64,000 nucleotides of DNA from the NCBI GenBank assembly GCA_964411505.1, contig CAYPLH010000013.1, positions 1 to 64,000 on the forward strand. The letters are read 5' to 3'. The DNA comes from CAYPLH01 sp964411505. Its GTDB lineage: Bacteria; Bacillota; Clostridia; CAYPLH01; DUMO01. The notes under the pieces are model-generated. The model was not told the origin of the DNA. It did not search any database and worked only from the letters and a program-made list of their open reading frames with translations. Below, piece by piece: positions 1 to 8,393 of this stretch; position 1 is the first letter of the stretch, and every line of letters starts with the position of its first letter. A program made the position numbers and the translations under genes.

Positions 1-33
1 GCATTATTATTTATGCAAAAGTTGCTAATAGAG

Positions 34-63
34 AAAAAGCACGCCATGTAATTATCGGCGTGC
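34..63 (-). terminator. Rho-independent terminator of the flagellin gene
   Basis: A 7-bp perfect stem (GCACGCC/GGCGTGC, positions 39-45 and 57-63) with an 11-base loop is followed on the minus strand by five T residues (34-38). It lies 77 bp after the flagellin stop codon and nothing else is visible in the first 139 bases. Confidence 0.8.
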
Positions 64-139
64 ATGTGTAAATAGTCACTACAAATTATTGCCCAGTATT
101 TTACATATTAGCTTGATGACATTGGGTACCCGGTACCAT

Positions 140-1837
140 TTATCTCAGCAGTTGCAGTACTCCCTGGGGAGCTTGGTTTGCCTGGGCTAACATTGCTGTT
201 GCAGCTTGCTGCAGGATGTTGTTCTTGGTGAACTCCATCATTTCCTTAGCCATATCTACGTCACGAATACGTGATTCAGATGCTTGCAGGTTTTCAGCAG
301 AAGTATCCAGATTCTTGATTGTGTGTTCTAATCTGTTTTGAACAGAACCCAGCTTAGACCTTTCAGATGATACCTGGTCGATTGCACTTTGAATTTTGGT
401 AATAGCGCTTGAAGCATCATCTTTTGTAGTTACGTTTAATGCATATTCTGTATCAGTACCGTTAGTTACATCATCTGCGGCATAAAATCCAGCACCTCCG
501 GCAGCTGAAGATATTCCTAGTGCCTCGGAACGCATATCTTCAACACTCAAAGATAATGCCTGTCCTTCATTTGCACCAACCTGGAATGATAGTGAGCGAT
601 CTTCTATTACAGCCGGTGTAATTACGTCTCCACTAATTTCTACTGGGTTAGTGGCAGTTTCAAAGTTAAATGTTGCAGCAACTTCACCATTAGTATTTGT
701 TGCATCAGTAGCTGTAAAATCGAAAGATATACCGTCTTGGTTATAGTTCAATGTATCGCCTGAATTAAGTGAAAATGTTGTTGTAGATATTACATCTGCA
801 CCTGATTTAAGCGTAGCGGTGAATGTGCCGCCGCTTGCACTATTAACCCAAGAAATATCTAATGCATCTGCTCCTGCAATGACTCCAGAATCAACAACAG
901 TAATGTCTGACATTACAACTGTAGTATCATCATCACCATCAGTAATTTCCAAACCTACTTTTTGTGCTACAGAAGTAAGTGTTCCCGTTGCATCAGTTCC
1001 TACTACATTTAAATCAAGTGTTACCGAACCACCGACTGCCCAATTAGCTGCATCTTCTGTTGTAAAAGAGAAGCTAATCCCTTGATTATCATATGTGTAT
1101 GTGGATGTAGCAGCATCATAAGCCATCGCATCAGCATCAATTACTAGAGTATTTGTGCCATCATCTCCATCAAAATCAACAGTAAAACCATCAACTGCTC
1201 GAGTTATTACTATTTGATTAGTACCAGTATCATCAAGTGCCGCCCAATCAAATCCATTATCTGCAGTACCGGCAATGGCAATATCAAAATCAGCTGACGA
1301 ACCGGCAGTCCATGCAATCGGCTCATCACCAACTTCAATAGTTTGACTAATCATCTTAGTTACCGAAACAGTATCACCTGGTGTAGTCTTGGCTTCAGAT
1401 ACTTCATACTTATCTGACAAATCACCATTTAATAATGTCTTTGTGTTAAATTCAGTTGTGTTACCAATTCTGTTGATCTCAGAAGTTAACTGGTTAATTT
1501 CTTTTTGAATCTCACCACGGTCGCTTGCTTCATTTGTATCGGTTGAAGCTTGAACTGCTAACTCTCTCATTCTTTGAAGGATGGCTTGTGTTTCATTCAG
1601 CGCACCTTCAGCTGTCTGAATTAAGGATATACCATCTTGTGCATTTCTTGAAGCTTGAGTTAACCCCCTGATCTGACCTCTCATTTTTTCTGAAATTGCA
1701 AGACCCGCTGCGTCATCTCCGGCTCTGTTGATTCTGTAACCGGATGATAACTTTTCCATGGATTTGGCGCCTGCGGCATTACCGAGACCCAGTTGACGAT
1801 ATGTATTCATCGCCATAATGTTATTGTTGATACGCAT
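140..1837 (-). CDS. Flagellin (565 aa) with a large variable central domain
   Basis: Structural subunit of the flagellar filament. The N-terminal D0/D1 region (about residues 1-140, beginning MRINNNIMAMNTYRQLG) and the C-terminal D1/D0 region (about the last 100 residues, ending APQGVLQLLR) are typical of the family. Between them lies a Thr/Asp/Val-rich region of about 300 residues, the surface-exposed D2/D3 part. It contains two similar blocks, YDNQGISFSFTTEDAANWA and YNQDGISFDFTATDATNTN, suggesting internal duplication. The ATG at 1837 is chosen because it follows a strong AAGGAGGA at 1846-1853; the frame stays open 30 codons upstream but that part is leader. A sigma-28-type promoter and a CsrA-type hairpin precede it, and csrA and fliW are the next genes upstream. 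Family call is certain; allele name (hag/fliC) is not assigned. Confidence 0.97.
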   Translation of the reverse strand: MRINNNIMAMNTYRQLGLGNAAGAKSMEKLSSGYRINRAGDDAAGLAISEKMRGQIRGLTQASRNAQDGISLIQTAEGALNETQAILQRMRELAVQASTDTNEASDRGEIQKEINQLTSEINRIGNTTEFNTKTLLNGDLSDKYEVSEAKTTPGDTVSVTKMISQTIEVGDEPIAWTAGSSADFDIAIAGTADNGFDWAALDDTGTNQIVITRAVDGFTVDFDGDDGTNTLVIDADAMAYDAATSTYTYDNQGISFSFTTEDAANWAVGGSVTLDLNVVGTDATGTLTSVAQKVGLEITDGDDDTTVVMSDITVVDSGVIAGADALDISWVNSASGGTFTATLKSGADVISTTTFSLNSGDTLNYNQDGISFDFTATDATNTNGEVAATFNFETATNPVEISGDVITPAVIEDRSLSFQVGANEGQALSLSVEDMRSEALGISSAAGGAGFYAADDVTNGTDTEYALNVTTKDDASSAITKIQSAIDQVSSERSKLGSVQNRLEHTIKNLDTSAENLQASESRIRDVDMAKEMMEFTKNNILQQAATAMLAQANQAPQGVLQLLR

Positions 1838-1844
1838 AATTAAA

Positions 1845-1876
1845 ATCCTCCTTGATTTTTTCGGGAATCCTTTCCC
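1845..1876 (-). promoter_or_regulatory. Probable two-site CsrA-binding region in the flagellin mRNA leader
   Basis: On the transcript, the stem-loop GGGAA-AGGA-UUCCC (1863-1876) puts AGGA in a four-base loop on a 5-bp perfect stem. Nine bases later comes the Shine-Dalgarno AAGGAGGA (1846-1853), which also contains GGA. CsrA binds GGA in hairpin loops, and Bacillus hag mRNA has one upstream site and one overlapping the ribosome binding site. The same arrangement is seen here, next to csrA and fliW. Binding itself is inferred. Confidence 0.75.
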
Positions 1877-1945
1877 TAAGTTTATAAGTACTCTTGCACT
1901 GATCTTTACCGGTAAGGAAAAGTACAAAAGGCTTATTCAATATTA

Positions 1946-1972
1946 ATATCGTAACTTCTTCCAAATACTTTA
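1946..1972 (-). promoter_or_regulatory. Sigma-28 (SigD-type) promoter of flagellin
   Basis: TAAA (1969-1972), a 15-base spacer, then TACGATAT (1946-1953), close to the SigD consensus TAAA-N15-GCCGATAT. Transcription would start near 1939, giving a leader of about 100 bases that carries the CsrA-type hairpin. The remaining part of the gap to csrA (1973-2141) shows nothing else recognisable. Confidence 0.8.
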
Positions 1973-2141
1973 TAGGTAAATTTAAAAACTTGATTATTTT
2001 TTTGTGATTCGTTACCAACAAGCGATAATTCAATCCACTACTGAGAATTTCGCCTCCAAGCCAACTACACTTTAGGGTAGCTAATAGTACTGCAGCGTAA
2101 TTTTTGTTTTGCCTGGAAAAAATGATATTAGTGCTATAGTA

Positions 2142-2366
2142 TTAGTTGACTTTTTTGTCTAAACTCTTCAAAACTTCAGGATCTACTCCTGCCGCCTTCA
2201 TGTTTTCTTCCTTGATTTCGTAATAGATTTCCTTTCTGTGAACAGTAATATTTCTAGGTGCATCTATACCAAGCCGCACCTGATCACCTTGAATTTCTAT
2301 TATTTTTATTTCAATATTATCTCCTATGATAATTGATTCGTCTTTTTTTCTAGACAGTATCAGCAT
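2142..2366 (-). CDS. csrA: Carbon storage regulator CsrA, 74 aa
   Basis: Small dimeric RNA-binding protein that blocks translation by covering GGA motifs near ribosome binding sites. The sequence starts MLILSRKKDESIIIGDNIEI and contains VRLGIDAPRNITVHRKEIY, with the conserved Arg of the RNA-binding surface; length is normal. AAGGAG lies upstream of the ATG. fliW is immediately upstream and flagellin downstream, the layout of the Bacillus partner switch in which free flagellin titrates FliW away from CsrA. The likely target is the hairpin at 1863-1876 in the flagellin leader. Confidence 0.97.
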   Translation of the reverse strand: MLILSRKKDESIIIGDNIEIKIIEIQGDQVRLGIDAPRNITVHRKEIYYEIKEENMKAAGVDPEVLKSLDKKVN

Positions 2367-2458
2367 TTGCGCTACTCCTTATCTGACTTTAATTGCTATA
2401 AAACCGGACACTTTTTCCAACGAATATCTTCCCGCTTTCCAGCCTTCTCTATCTTAAG

Positions 2459-2513
2459 CCTTCCAACCTTCCAACTTCCCAGCTTTCCAACCTTCCAACC
2501 TTCCAACCTTCCC
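2459..2513 (-). repeat. Octanucleotide array, TTGGAAGG type, between fliW and csrA
   Basis: About seven imperfect units of CCTTCCAA (plus strand), reading TTGGAAGG in the transcript, starting 5 bases after the fliW stop codon. Degenerate units continue to about 2431. Related arrays lie at 29449-29560 and 43225-43355. Every unit carries a GGA in the RNA. Confidence 0.9.
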
Positions 2514-2518
2514 ATAAA

Positions 2519-2965
2519 TTACTTATTAACAATCTTAAGCTCATTCATTACATAGTGCCTTACCAAATACTCTTCATTATCCAGTATAACCTGTTTTCCC
2601 TTTTTAGAAGCACTATTTATCAAAATCGGCGCCTTTAAGTTTGCAGTCATTTTTGAAATGTCCTCGGGTATCACAAGTATAGAATATATAAAAACATCCT
2701 TTGAATCTTTAACCTCTAGAACCTCCACCTCAGAATCATCAACATCGACAGTGTAATTCTCCATAAGTACCATAGGATCTGTCATAACAAAGGCAAGCTC
2801 GGAATTTTCAACACTCTGAAGCCATACAAAGGGTGCAGCCTCCACACCTGAGCTTAGTAGGATAAATCTTTTTTCATTCTCAAAACCCGGCAGCCCTTCC
2901 GGAAAATCCACAATTGCATTTTCATCAATGTCCACCATTCCAAAATATTTTGTTTCAATCTGCAT
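2519..2965 (-). CDS. fliW: Flagellar assembly factor FliW, 148 aa
   Basis: FliW binds flagellin and, when released from it, binds CsrA and relieves repression of flagellin translation. The whole protein matches the family: start MQIETKYFGMVDIDENAIVDF, then FPEGLPGFENEKRFILL, and a middle part with YSILVIPEDISKMTANLKAP. Length is typical. The upstream GGGGGAT serves as ribosome binding site. It is separated from csrA by an octanucleotide array that starts 5 bases after its stop. A 196-base gap to flgL shows no clear signal. Confidence 0.96.
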   Translation of the reverse strand: MQIETKYFGMVDIDENAIVDFPEGLPGFENEKRFILLSSGVEAAPFVWLQSVENSELAFVMTDPMVLMENYTVDVDDSEVEVLEVKDSKDVFIYSILVIPEDISKMTANLKAPILINSASKKGKQVILDNEEYLVRHYVMNELKIVNK

Positions 2966-3161
2966 TTTTTTATCCCCCAGTATAATTTTAAGTTAACTCA
3001 ACTTTCCCGCTTTGCGTGACTCGCAATCTTTGGAATTTTGGCTTTCTGCAGAATACGGCACACCCACACTGTTATTGACACACGGCCTAAGAATACAACT
3101 TCTGAATGCCATGGAAAACTTAGTTAAGTGAGTATAGTTGCAAATACATATAAATATTCTT

Positions 3162-4070
3162 TTACCGCAAAAAATCCATCAGGGTAGGCTGAATTATTCT
3201 TGCCCCTCCTGCCAATGAGGCCCTGTATACGTTTTCCTCATTTGAAAGCCTCATTATGGTTTCCGCTATATCTGCATCCTCATTTTCACTCATAAGCTTC
3301 GAGAAGTTTAATATGTCGTTATCCACTCGATTTAGGGTGAGATCAAGCCTGTTATCCCTTGCACCCACATCTGCTCTAATCATTAAAAGATTATTGAAAT
3401 TATCATCAATTAGCCCCAAGGCATCACCAACGCCACTACTGTTGGCAACATCCAGTGCTGATATAAGTGTCTCCATATCCTGTATCAGTTTCCCTTTTTC
3501 TCCTGCTCCTGATACCCCTCCGGGATCAAAAAGATCATTTCCCGGGACATTAATGTTTATGTCATCGCCTACGCCAATTTCATATTTAATGTTTTGTGCA
3601 CTGTTTATGCCAATAGCAAAAGTCCCATCCTCGTTAAGAAGCTTCTTATCAGTTGAAAATCCTGAAAATATATACCTTCCCGCATATGAGCTGTTTGAAA
3701 GGTGCACAAGTGCATTTTTTAGCTCAATAATTTCAGCTTTTACTATCTGCATATCTTCAGGAGTTAAGGTGCCATTTGCACCTTCTACTGAAAGCTCTCT
3801 TGCCCGATGCAGCACATCCCCTACTTGCGCAAGTGTGCTGTCAGTATACTCCAACCAGGACTTGGCATCCTCAATATTTTTTTTGAACTGGTCAAGTTTC
3901 GACACATCTGTCCTGAGCTTTAACGCTCTTGACGCTACCACAGGATCATCTGACGGAACCTGAATCTTCTTGCCTGTAGCTAGTTGCTGCTGGTACTTAT
4001 CAAGACGGATCAAATTTTTTCCGATATTGTCTACCATGTTGTTTACCAACATGCCGTTGGTTATTCTCAC
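3162..4070 (-). CDS. flgL: Flagellar hook-associated protein 3, FlgL (302 aa)
   Basis: Junction protein linking hook (via FlgK) to filament. The N terminus (V)RITNGMLVNNMVDNIGKNL and the C terminus ENVYRASLAGGARIIQPTLMDFLR-like tail are flagellin-like, forming the D0/D1 coiled coils; the middle is short. The GTG at 4070 is chosen over the ATG at 4091: FlgL proteins begin (M)RITNGM, and AAGAGGTG (4078-4085) lies at proper distance from the GTG. It follows the two flgK genes (75-96 bp gap) and precedes fliW. Confidence 0.95.
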   Translation of the reverse strand: MRITNGMLVNNMVDNIGKNLIRLDKYQQQLATGKKIQVPSDDPVVASRALKLRTDVSKLDQFKKNIEDAKSWLEYTDSTLAQVGDVLHRARELSVEGANGTLTPEDMQIVKAEIIELKNALVHLSNSSYAGRYIFSGFSTDKKLLNEDGTFAIGINSAQNIKYEIGVGDDININVPGNDLFDPGGVSGAGEKGKLIQDMETLISALDVANSSGVGDALGLIDDNFNNLLMIRADVGARDNRLDLTLNRVDNDILNFSKLMSENEDADIAETIMRLSNEENVYRASLAGGARIIQPTLMDFLR

Positions 4071-4165
4071 AAAAAAACACCTCTTATCCAAAATCTCTAA
4101 TTAAAAACACCTAATTATAAGCTCCACCTGCTTTGGGTTTGACACATGTCACGCCCCTTTGACAA

Positions 4166-5779
4166 CTATATACCGACTCTATTTATCAGTACATCGTATA
4201 ACTCATCCATTAAATTAATCATTTTTGCTGCAGCCATGTAGGCATGCTGGAATTTTATCATGCCAGCCATTTCTTCATCTACCGAGACACCTGATATTGA
4301 CAGTCTTCTGTTATCTATTTGCTTTACTATGGTGTTCAGGTTGTCATAGTATTTAACTGCCTGTTGAGAGTCAACACCCAATGTGGCAACAAGTGATTTC
4401 ATATAATCTTCGGGGCTGCCCTCCGAAAACATATGAGAATTATTTCTCATTTTAAGCATTGAGGTAAGTACGTTTATATTACCTTTTTGCTCCGGTTGGT
4501 CTGAAGTTGAGATTAAGTTAATATCCGCAATTATGTCAGCACTCACACAAAAATTCCGTGCCGTTATACTCTTGTATTTACTTTCTATCTCGGCTATGGT
4601 ACCTGCTCCGAATATGAAATCATTGCTATTTAATGGGTTTCCATCGTCTCCGGTCATTGTAAAAAAACGCACTCCCGAAGGGGGATCACCTTCAGCCGAA
4701 TTGAGACTGTATCCATCAGCATGTCCAAAAAAATCCTCTTCCGGTTCTATACTGCCATTAGAATTATTGTCACAATACCCTTCATTTAGTGCCATTGCAA
4801 AGGTCCTAACGAAGTTGTTCAATTTATTTATATAATGAGGTATTCCTTTGAAGGACGGACTTCCGTTAATACCACTGTTACCATCCCGCACATCAAGATA
4901 TCCCTTTAACTCTCCACTATTTATATTAACCTTACTGCCATCCTCCCATGTTATATGATAGAGGTTCTCAATATCCTCTTCATTCACTTTGCTGTCCCTT
5001 GGGTGGACAGTAAGCTTCGTCAACTCAAAATGATTAACAATAGGCTTGCCTCCAACCGATACGACAAAGTGCTTATCATCCCTGCCTCCGGGCAGTTTGC
5101 CAACTACAATCTCATTTGCTTCAATATTGACTAGCTTTGAAAGATTGTCCACAAGGTATTCGCGTCTGTCCCGAAGATCGTTAGCATGGCTTCCGTCTAC
5201 TTCCAATGTGTAAATTTGCTTGTTTAATTGACTGATTTGTGTAGCATATGAATTTAATTGGTCCACTTTTACAGAAACATTTTGGTTTATATCATGCTGA
5301 AGTTTTTCAAATCTTAAAGCAAGATTATTAAAGTATCTTGCTACTGCCACCCCTTTTTCCTTTATAAGAGCTCGTGTTGCCGGTGCAGAAGGATCCTTAG
5401 AGAGCTCCTGCATTGCATTAAAGTACTCATTTAAAATTTTAGTGAACCCACCGTCAGAAGGCTCATTAAATGCTGCTTCAACATCAGAAAGAAGGATTCG
5501 TTTTGCGTCCCATTCACCAAAAAAAACAGATTCACTCCAGAACTTATAATCAAGATACTCATCTCGCACTCTTTGTATTAAGGCTACTTCAGAGCCTGTC
5601 CCTATCATTCCTGTCCTATCAAAAGACAATAGGGGGTTAGATGCAACCTGCTTAGCTTTCTGCCTTGTAAACCCAGGTGTATTAACATTACTTAAATTGT
5701 GGCTCACAACATCAAGATTCCTTTGAGCGGTCGTAAGTCCTCTTGCAGCAATATTAAGACCAAAAAAACTTCCTTGCAA
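4166..5779 (-). CDS. flgK: Flagellar hook-associated protein 1, FlgK (537 aa), second copy
   Basis: Hook-filament junction protein. N-terminal rod/hook motif (GLNIAARGLTTAQRNLDVV followed by SHNLSNVNTPGFTRQ, residues about 7-45) and the C-terminal family signature (SVDEEMAGMIKFQHAYMAA, last 45 residues). It lies 6 bases downstream of another flgK-like gene. The two proteins share architecture but differ strongly in the middle and in length (537 versus 470), so this is an old duplication. Which copy is the true FlgK cannot be decided from sequence alone; a division of labour is possible. Confidence 0.93.
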   Translation of the reverse strand: MQGSFFGLNIAARGLTTAQRNLDVVSHNLSNVNTPGFTRQKAKQVASNPLLSFDRTGMIGTGSEVALIQRVRDEYLDYKFWSESVFFGEWDAKRILLSDVEAAFNEPSDGGFTKILNEYFNAMQELSKDPSAPATRALIKEKGVAVARYFNNLALRFEKLQHDINQNVSVKVDQLNSYATQISQLNKQIYTLEVDGSHANDLRDRREYLVDNLSKLVNIEANEIVVGKLPGGRDDKHFVVSVGGKPIVNHFELTKLTVHPRDSKVNEEDIENLYHITWEDGSKVNINSGELKGYLDVRDGNSGINGSPSFKGIPHYINKLNNFVRTFAMALNEGYCDNNSNGSIEPEEDFFGHADGYSLNSAEGDPPSGVRFFTMTGDDGNPLNSNDFIFGAGTIAEIESKYKSITARNFCVSADIIADINLISTSDQPEQKGNINVLTSMLKMRNNSHMFSEGSPEDYMKSLVATLGVDSQQAVKYYDNLNTIVKQIDNRRLSISGVSVDEEMAGMIKFQHAYMAAAKMINLMDELYDVLINRVGI

Positions 5780-5785
5780 AATTAA

Positions 5786-7198
5786 TCACCTACCTATAAT
5801 GCCCATTCGGCTTATTATATTATCAATCATTTCATCAATTACATTAATTGTCCTTGAAGATGCATTATATCCATATTTGAATTTAATCATATTAGCCATT
5901 TCCTCATCCAGTGATACCGCTGTTACTGATTGCCTGTTGGCTTCTGCAGCATTTACCAGTGTGCGTTGATTCTCTGCTGTACTTTTTAGGTCGTAACCCA
6001 TCTGACCAACATATAATATAAATGACTGATAGTAATCATCTGAATTCGCCAAGCCGATCTCATTCGGTATCAATCCCTTATTTCTTAGATTTGATATTTC
6101 ATATGCAACTGTATTATCACCTGTTGACCCGTCACCAGAGGATACAATATTGTTAATGTCCACAAGATTGTTGTTTAGCTTGATATTACCAATCTCCATC
6201 GGTAATGCACCATCAATGGTTGTGAAAAAATCCTGTCCATCAAAACCATTTAAGGTTTTACCACTTTTATGTACATCATTTATTTCACCAAAAACCGCCT
6301 TTATCATTTTATTGAGTCTATCCCTTATATCAGGTATAATCTCATCTCGTGATTCTAAAAGACCCAAGAGTTCTCCGTTTTTAAGAGGTACCTCCACACC
6401 TAGATTAGAAATTACCGGTCTGTAAAATGAACTTTTATTATCTTCCTTCGCTGCATAAAGAGGTGAAACGTCAGTCCTGTTTACCAGAAAATAACCTCCT
6501 GACATAACACTCACCTGACCATCCAAGAATTCCGAAATATCTACATCAACCAGCTCAGATAACCTGTCAAGGAGTACATTCCTCTTGTCGCGATAGTCGT
6601 TTGCCTTATCGCCTCGCATTTCCGCTTTAATCACATCAGCATTCAGTTTTGCCACATCTTCGAGTATGTTGTTAACTTCACCAATTCTTACCCTGATTTC
6701 TGTATTAATATCCTCTTGTGCCTTTAAAAGCTGATTTCCGACTTGATTAATGTGGTTCACCAGTACTTCCGAACGCTGACGCACCAGAGCTCTTGCGGTT
6801 AAGCTGTTTGGATCTTTAGCAAGCTCCTGCCATGAATCCCAGAACTGATTCATCATGCTCTGAAGTCCGTTACCCATAGGCTCGCCTAATATAGATTCAA
6901 CATCTTCCAACGTCTTTGCCTTTGCATTCAAGTAACCCAAGGTAGTATTTTCCTGGCGGTACATACTATCCAAAAACTCGTATCTAATCTGTCGGATCTC
7001 TTGGATGTTAGCACCTAAACCTACCTGATACCGACCACCTAATATATCTGTATAGATTGAATCCTCAATAATTGCTTGCTGTCTAACATAACCGGGAGTA
7101 TTCACATTGGAAATGTTATGCCCTATTACATTCAAGGCTCTTTCACTTACAGTCATCCCACTTCTGGCTATATCATAGCTACTAAACGTTACTCCCAT
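5786..7198 (-). CDS. flgK: Flagellar hook-associated protein FlgK-like (470 aa), first copy
   Basis: N terminus MGVTFSSYDIARSGMTVSER with ALNVIGHNISNVNTPGYVRQQ is the FlgK/rod motif. The C terminus has SLDEEMANMIKFKYGYNASS followed by RTINVIDEMIDNIISRMG, the FlgK C-terminal domain. At 470 aa it is a compact member. It is followed 6 bases later by the 537-aa paralogue, so they are surely co-translated. The upstream gap to flgN carries a 93-bp hairpin element. Confidence 0.93.
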   Translation of the reverse strand: MGVTFSSYDIARSGMTVSERALNVIGHNISNVNTPGYVRQQAIIEDSIYTDILGGRYQVGLGANIQEIRQIRYEFLDSMYRQENTTLGYLNAKAKTLEDVESILGEPMGNGLQSMMNQFWDSWQELAKDPNSLTARALVRQRSEVLVNHINQVGNQLLKAQEDINTEIRVRIGEVNNILEDVAKLNADVIKAEMRGDKANDYRDKRNVLLDRLSELVDVDISEFLDGQVSVMSGGYFLVNRTDVSPLYAAKEDNKSSFYRPVISNLGVEVPLKNGELLGLLESRDEIIPDIRDRLNKMIKAVFGEINDVHKSGKTLNGFDGQDFFTTIDGALPMEIGNIKLNNNLVDINNIVSSGDGSTGDNTVAYEISNLRNKGLIPNEIGLANSDDYYQSFILYVGQMGYDLKSTAENQRTLVNAAEANRQSVTAVSLDEEMANMIKFKYGYNASSRTINVIDEMIDNIISRMGIIGR

Positions 7199-7242
7199 TT
7201 TGCACCTCCCACTTAAGTGTCCTTACTCTTTTTATCACCTTA

Positions 7243-7335
7243 TGATTATCCAGCCTTCATAAAGAAGGCTACTGTGAACTATGCCTACATAACTTGTTGC
7301 AGAAAGTCACTCTGTGACTTTCTGGGTTATAATCA
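7243..7335. repeat. 92-93 bp three-hairpin palindromic element, copy A
   Basis: Bounded by imperfect inverted ends (TGATTATCCAG / CTGGGTTATAATCA). Internally it has AGCCTTC-GAAGGCT, a weaker central hairpin, and the perfect AGAAAGTCAC-TCT-GTGACTTTCT. A second copy lies at 31996-32087. This copy starts 2 bases after the flgN stop codon and is transcribed with the flagellar genes. Confidence 0.85.
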
Positions 7336-7337
7336 CC

Positions 7338-7838
7338 TTATAGCTTTAGATCAATAATGTTTCTTTTTCCAGGTTCGTTAACTTGTCCTGTTTTTAGATA
7401 ACTCCCATCACTGTCCAGATTTGCCATAAGATTTAATGAAAAATCTATATACTCCAATGAATTCTCAATAAGCTTCGAATTCAGCTCATTTTCTGATTTT
7501 AGTTCATTTACTGTATTAACGATTTCCTCCCGCTTTTTTTGGAGCTTTTTAAAGCTTTCTTCTCCAACCTTTTCGGATAACTTGGATATTGTCATTTCAT
7601 CTGCACTCACATCAAGCTCTCGACAAATTTCGCTTACAACGTCCTCTCTCTTGTTCTCAAGTTTGCCAACATGGACTATACATGCTTGCTCAACTTTTAC
7701 AAGCTTTTCAAGGTCGTTTATCTTACCATTAACTATCATATCCTTTTTTTTACGAGCTACCTGTAGCAATTGTGAATAAATGTTTGATTCCTCTTCTAAT
7801 ATTTCAACCAACTGATCCAACATAAGTTCCATAGACAT
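7338..7838 (-). CDS. flgN: FlgN-family flagellar chaperone (166 aa)
   Basis: Export chaperone for FlgK and FlgL. The protein is almost wholly alpha-helical with heptad-like Leu spacing (LMLDQLVEILEEESNIYSQL; KKREEIVNTVNELKSENELN), which fits FlgN. Position directly upstream of the two flgK genes and after flgM is the usual order. The ATG at 7838 (MSMELML) is preferred because CGGAG sits 8 bases upstream; in-frame ATGs at 7844 and 7871 are poorly placed. Sequence conservation in this family is low, so context carries much of the call. Confidence 0.85.
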   Translation of the reverse strand: MSMELMLDQLVEILEEESNIYSQLLQVARKKKDMIVNGKINDLEKLVKVEQACIVHVGKLENKREDVVSEICRELDVSADEMTISKLSEKVGEESFKKLQKKREEIVNTVNELKSENELNSKLIENSLEYIDFSLNLMANLDSDGSYLKTGQVNEPGKRNIIDLKL

Positions 7839-8012
7839 TTGCATCACTCCGATCAGGAATATTTTGCGCATAAGTTTTTATTATAGTTTAATTCTTCCAT
7901 ACGAGTAGGAATAAAAATATACCCTGAACCAGATCCCCTGTTAGTTTATAACTCTAATTTCATAAGGAAAACTAGCAAAAATATCAGATTATCAGGATAT
8001 ACACCAATTTTG

Positions 8013-8300
8013 TCAAATCTTTTTATCCAAAATATTATTTATTAACTTATCGGCTGTCTCTCTTCCACTTACAGTATAAGTACCTGTCCGAAGTTTATCT
8101 GTAACAGTATCAACCTTGTCCCTTCTTATGTCTGGCACACCTTTAAGAGCCTGCATTACCAGCTGATGATCTTTAGCCTCACTTGATATGGACAGGGTAT
8201 CCTTCTTACCCGTAACTTGTTCTGTTTTTTCAGTTCTATTTACTTTTTTCTGTTTAGTATATATTTCGGTTATCTTGGAAATTTCGCCCCAGATTCTCAT
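8013..8300 (-). CDS. flgM: Anti-sigma-28 factor FlgM, 95 aa
   Basis: Holds sigma-28 inactive until the hook is complete and FlgM is exported. The N-terminal half is polar and likely disordered; the C-terminal half (about residues 38-92, LSISSEAKDHQLVMQALKGV through DTVTDKLRTGTYTVSGRETA) matches the sigma-binding helices. Normal length. A sigma-28-type promoter overlaps the end of the upstream gene, giving feedback control of its own inhibitor. The gap to flgN (about 170 bp) shows nothing clear. Confidence 0.93.
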   Translation of the reverse strand: MRIWGEISKITEIYTKQKKVNRTEKTEQVTGKKDTLSISSEAKDHQLVMQALKGVPDIRRDKVDTVTDKLRTGTYTVSGRETADKLINNILDKKI

Positions 8301-8365
8301 TAAAATCTCTCCACCTTAAAACTATAATTACATTGATTGCTTTTAAATATTACCCTATGATGTTT

Positions 8366-8392
8366 TTATCGGTATTTCCCGAAAAATAATTA
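8366..8392 (-). promoter_or_regulatory. Putative sigma-28 promoter of flgM
   Basis: TAAT (8389-8392), 15-base spacer, ACCGATAA (8366-8373), against the SigD consensus TAAA-N15-GCCGATAA. It sits just after the stop of the upstream yvyF-like gene and about 65 bases before flgM, matching the known SigD-dependent flgM promoter of Bacillus. Confidence 0.6.
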
Positions 8393-8393
8393 A

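Noticed and set aside
1821..2033. 70-codon minus-strand frame in the flagellin leader
   Set aside because: Overlaps promoter, CsrA hairpin and start of flagellin; no SD.
2459..2513. CRISPR-like array
   Set aside because: Eight-base units without spacers; same for 29449-29560 and 43225-43355. No cas genes in the window.
3256..3963. 235-codon plus-strand frame
   Set aside because: Antisense of flgL, Ser/Leu-rich shadow without SD.
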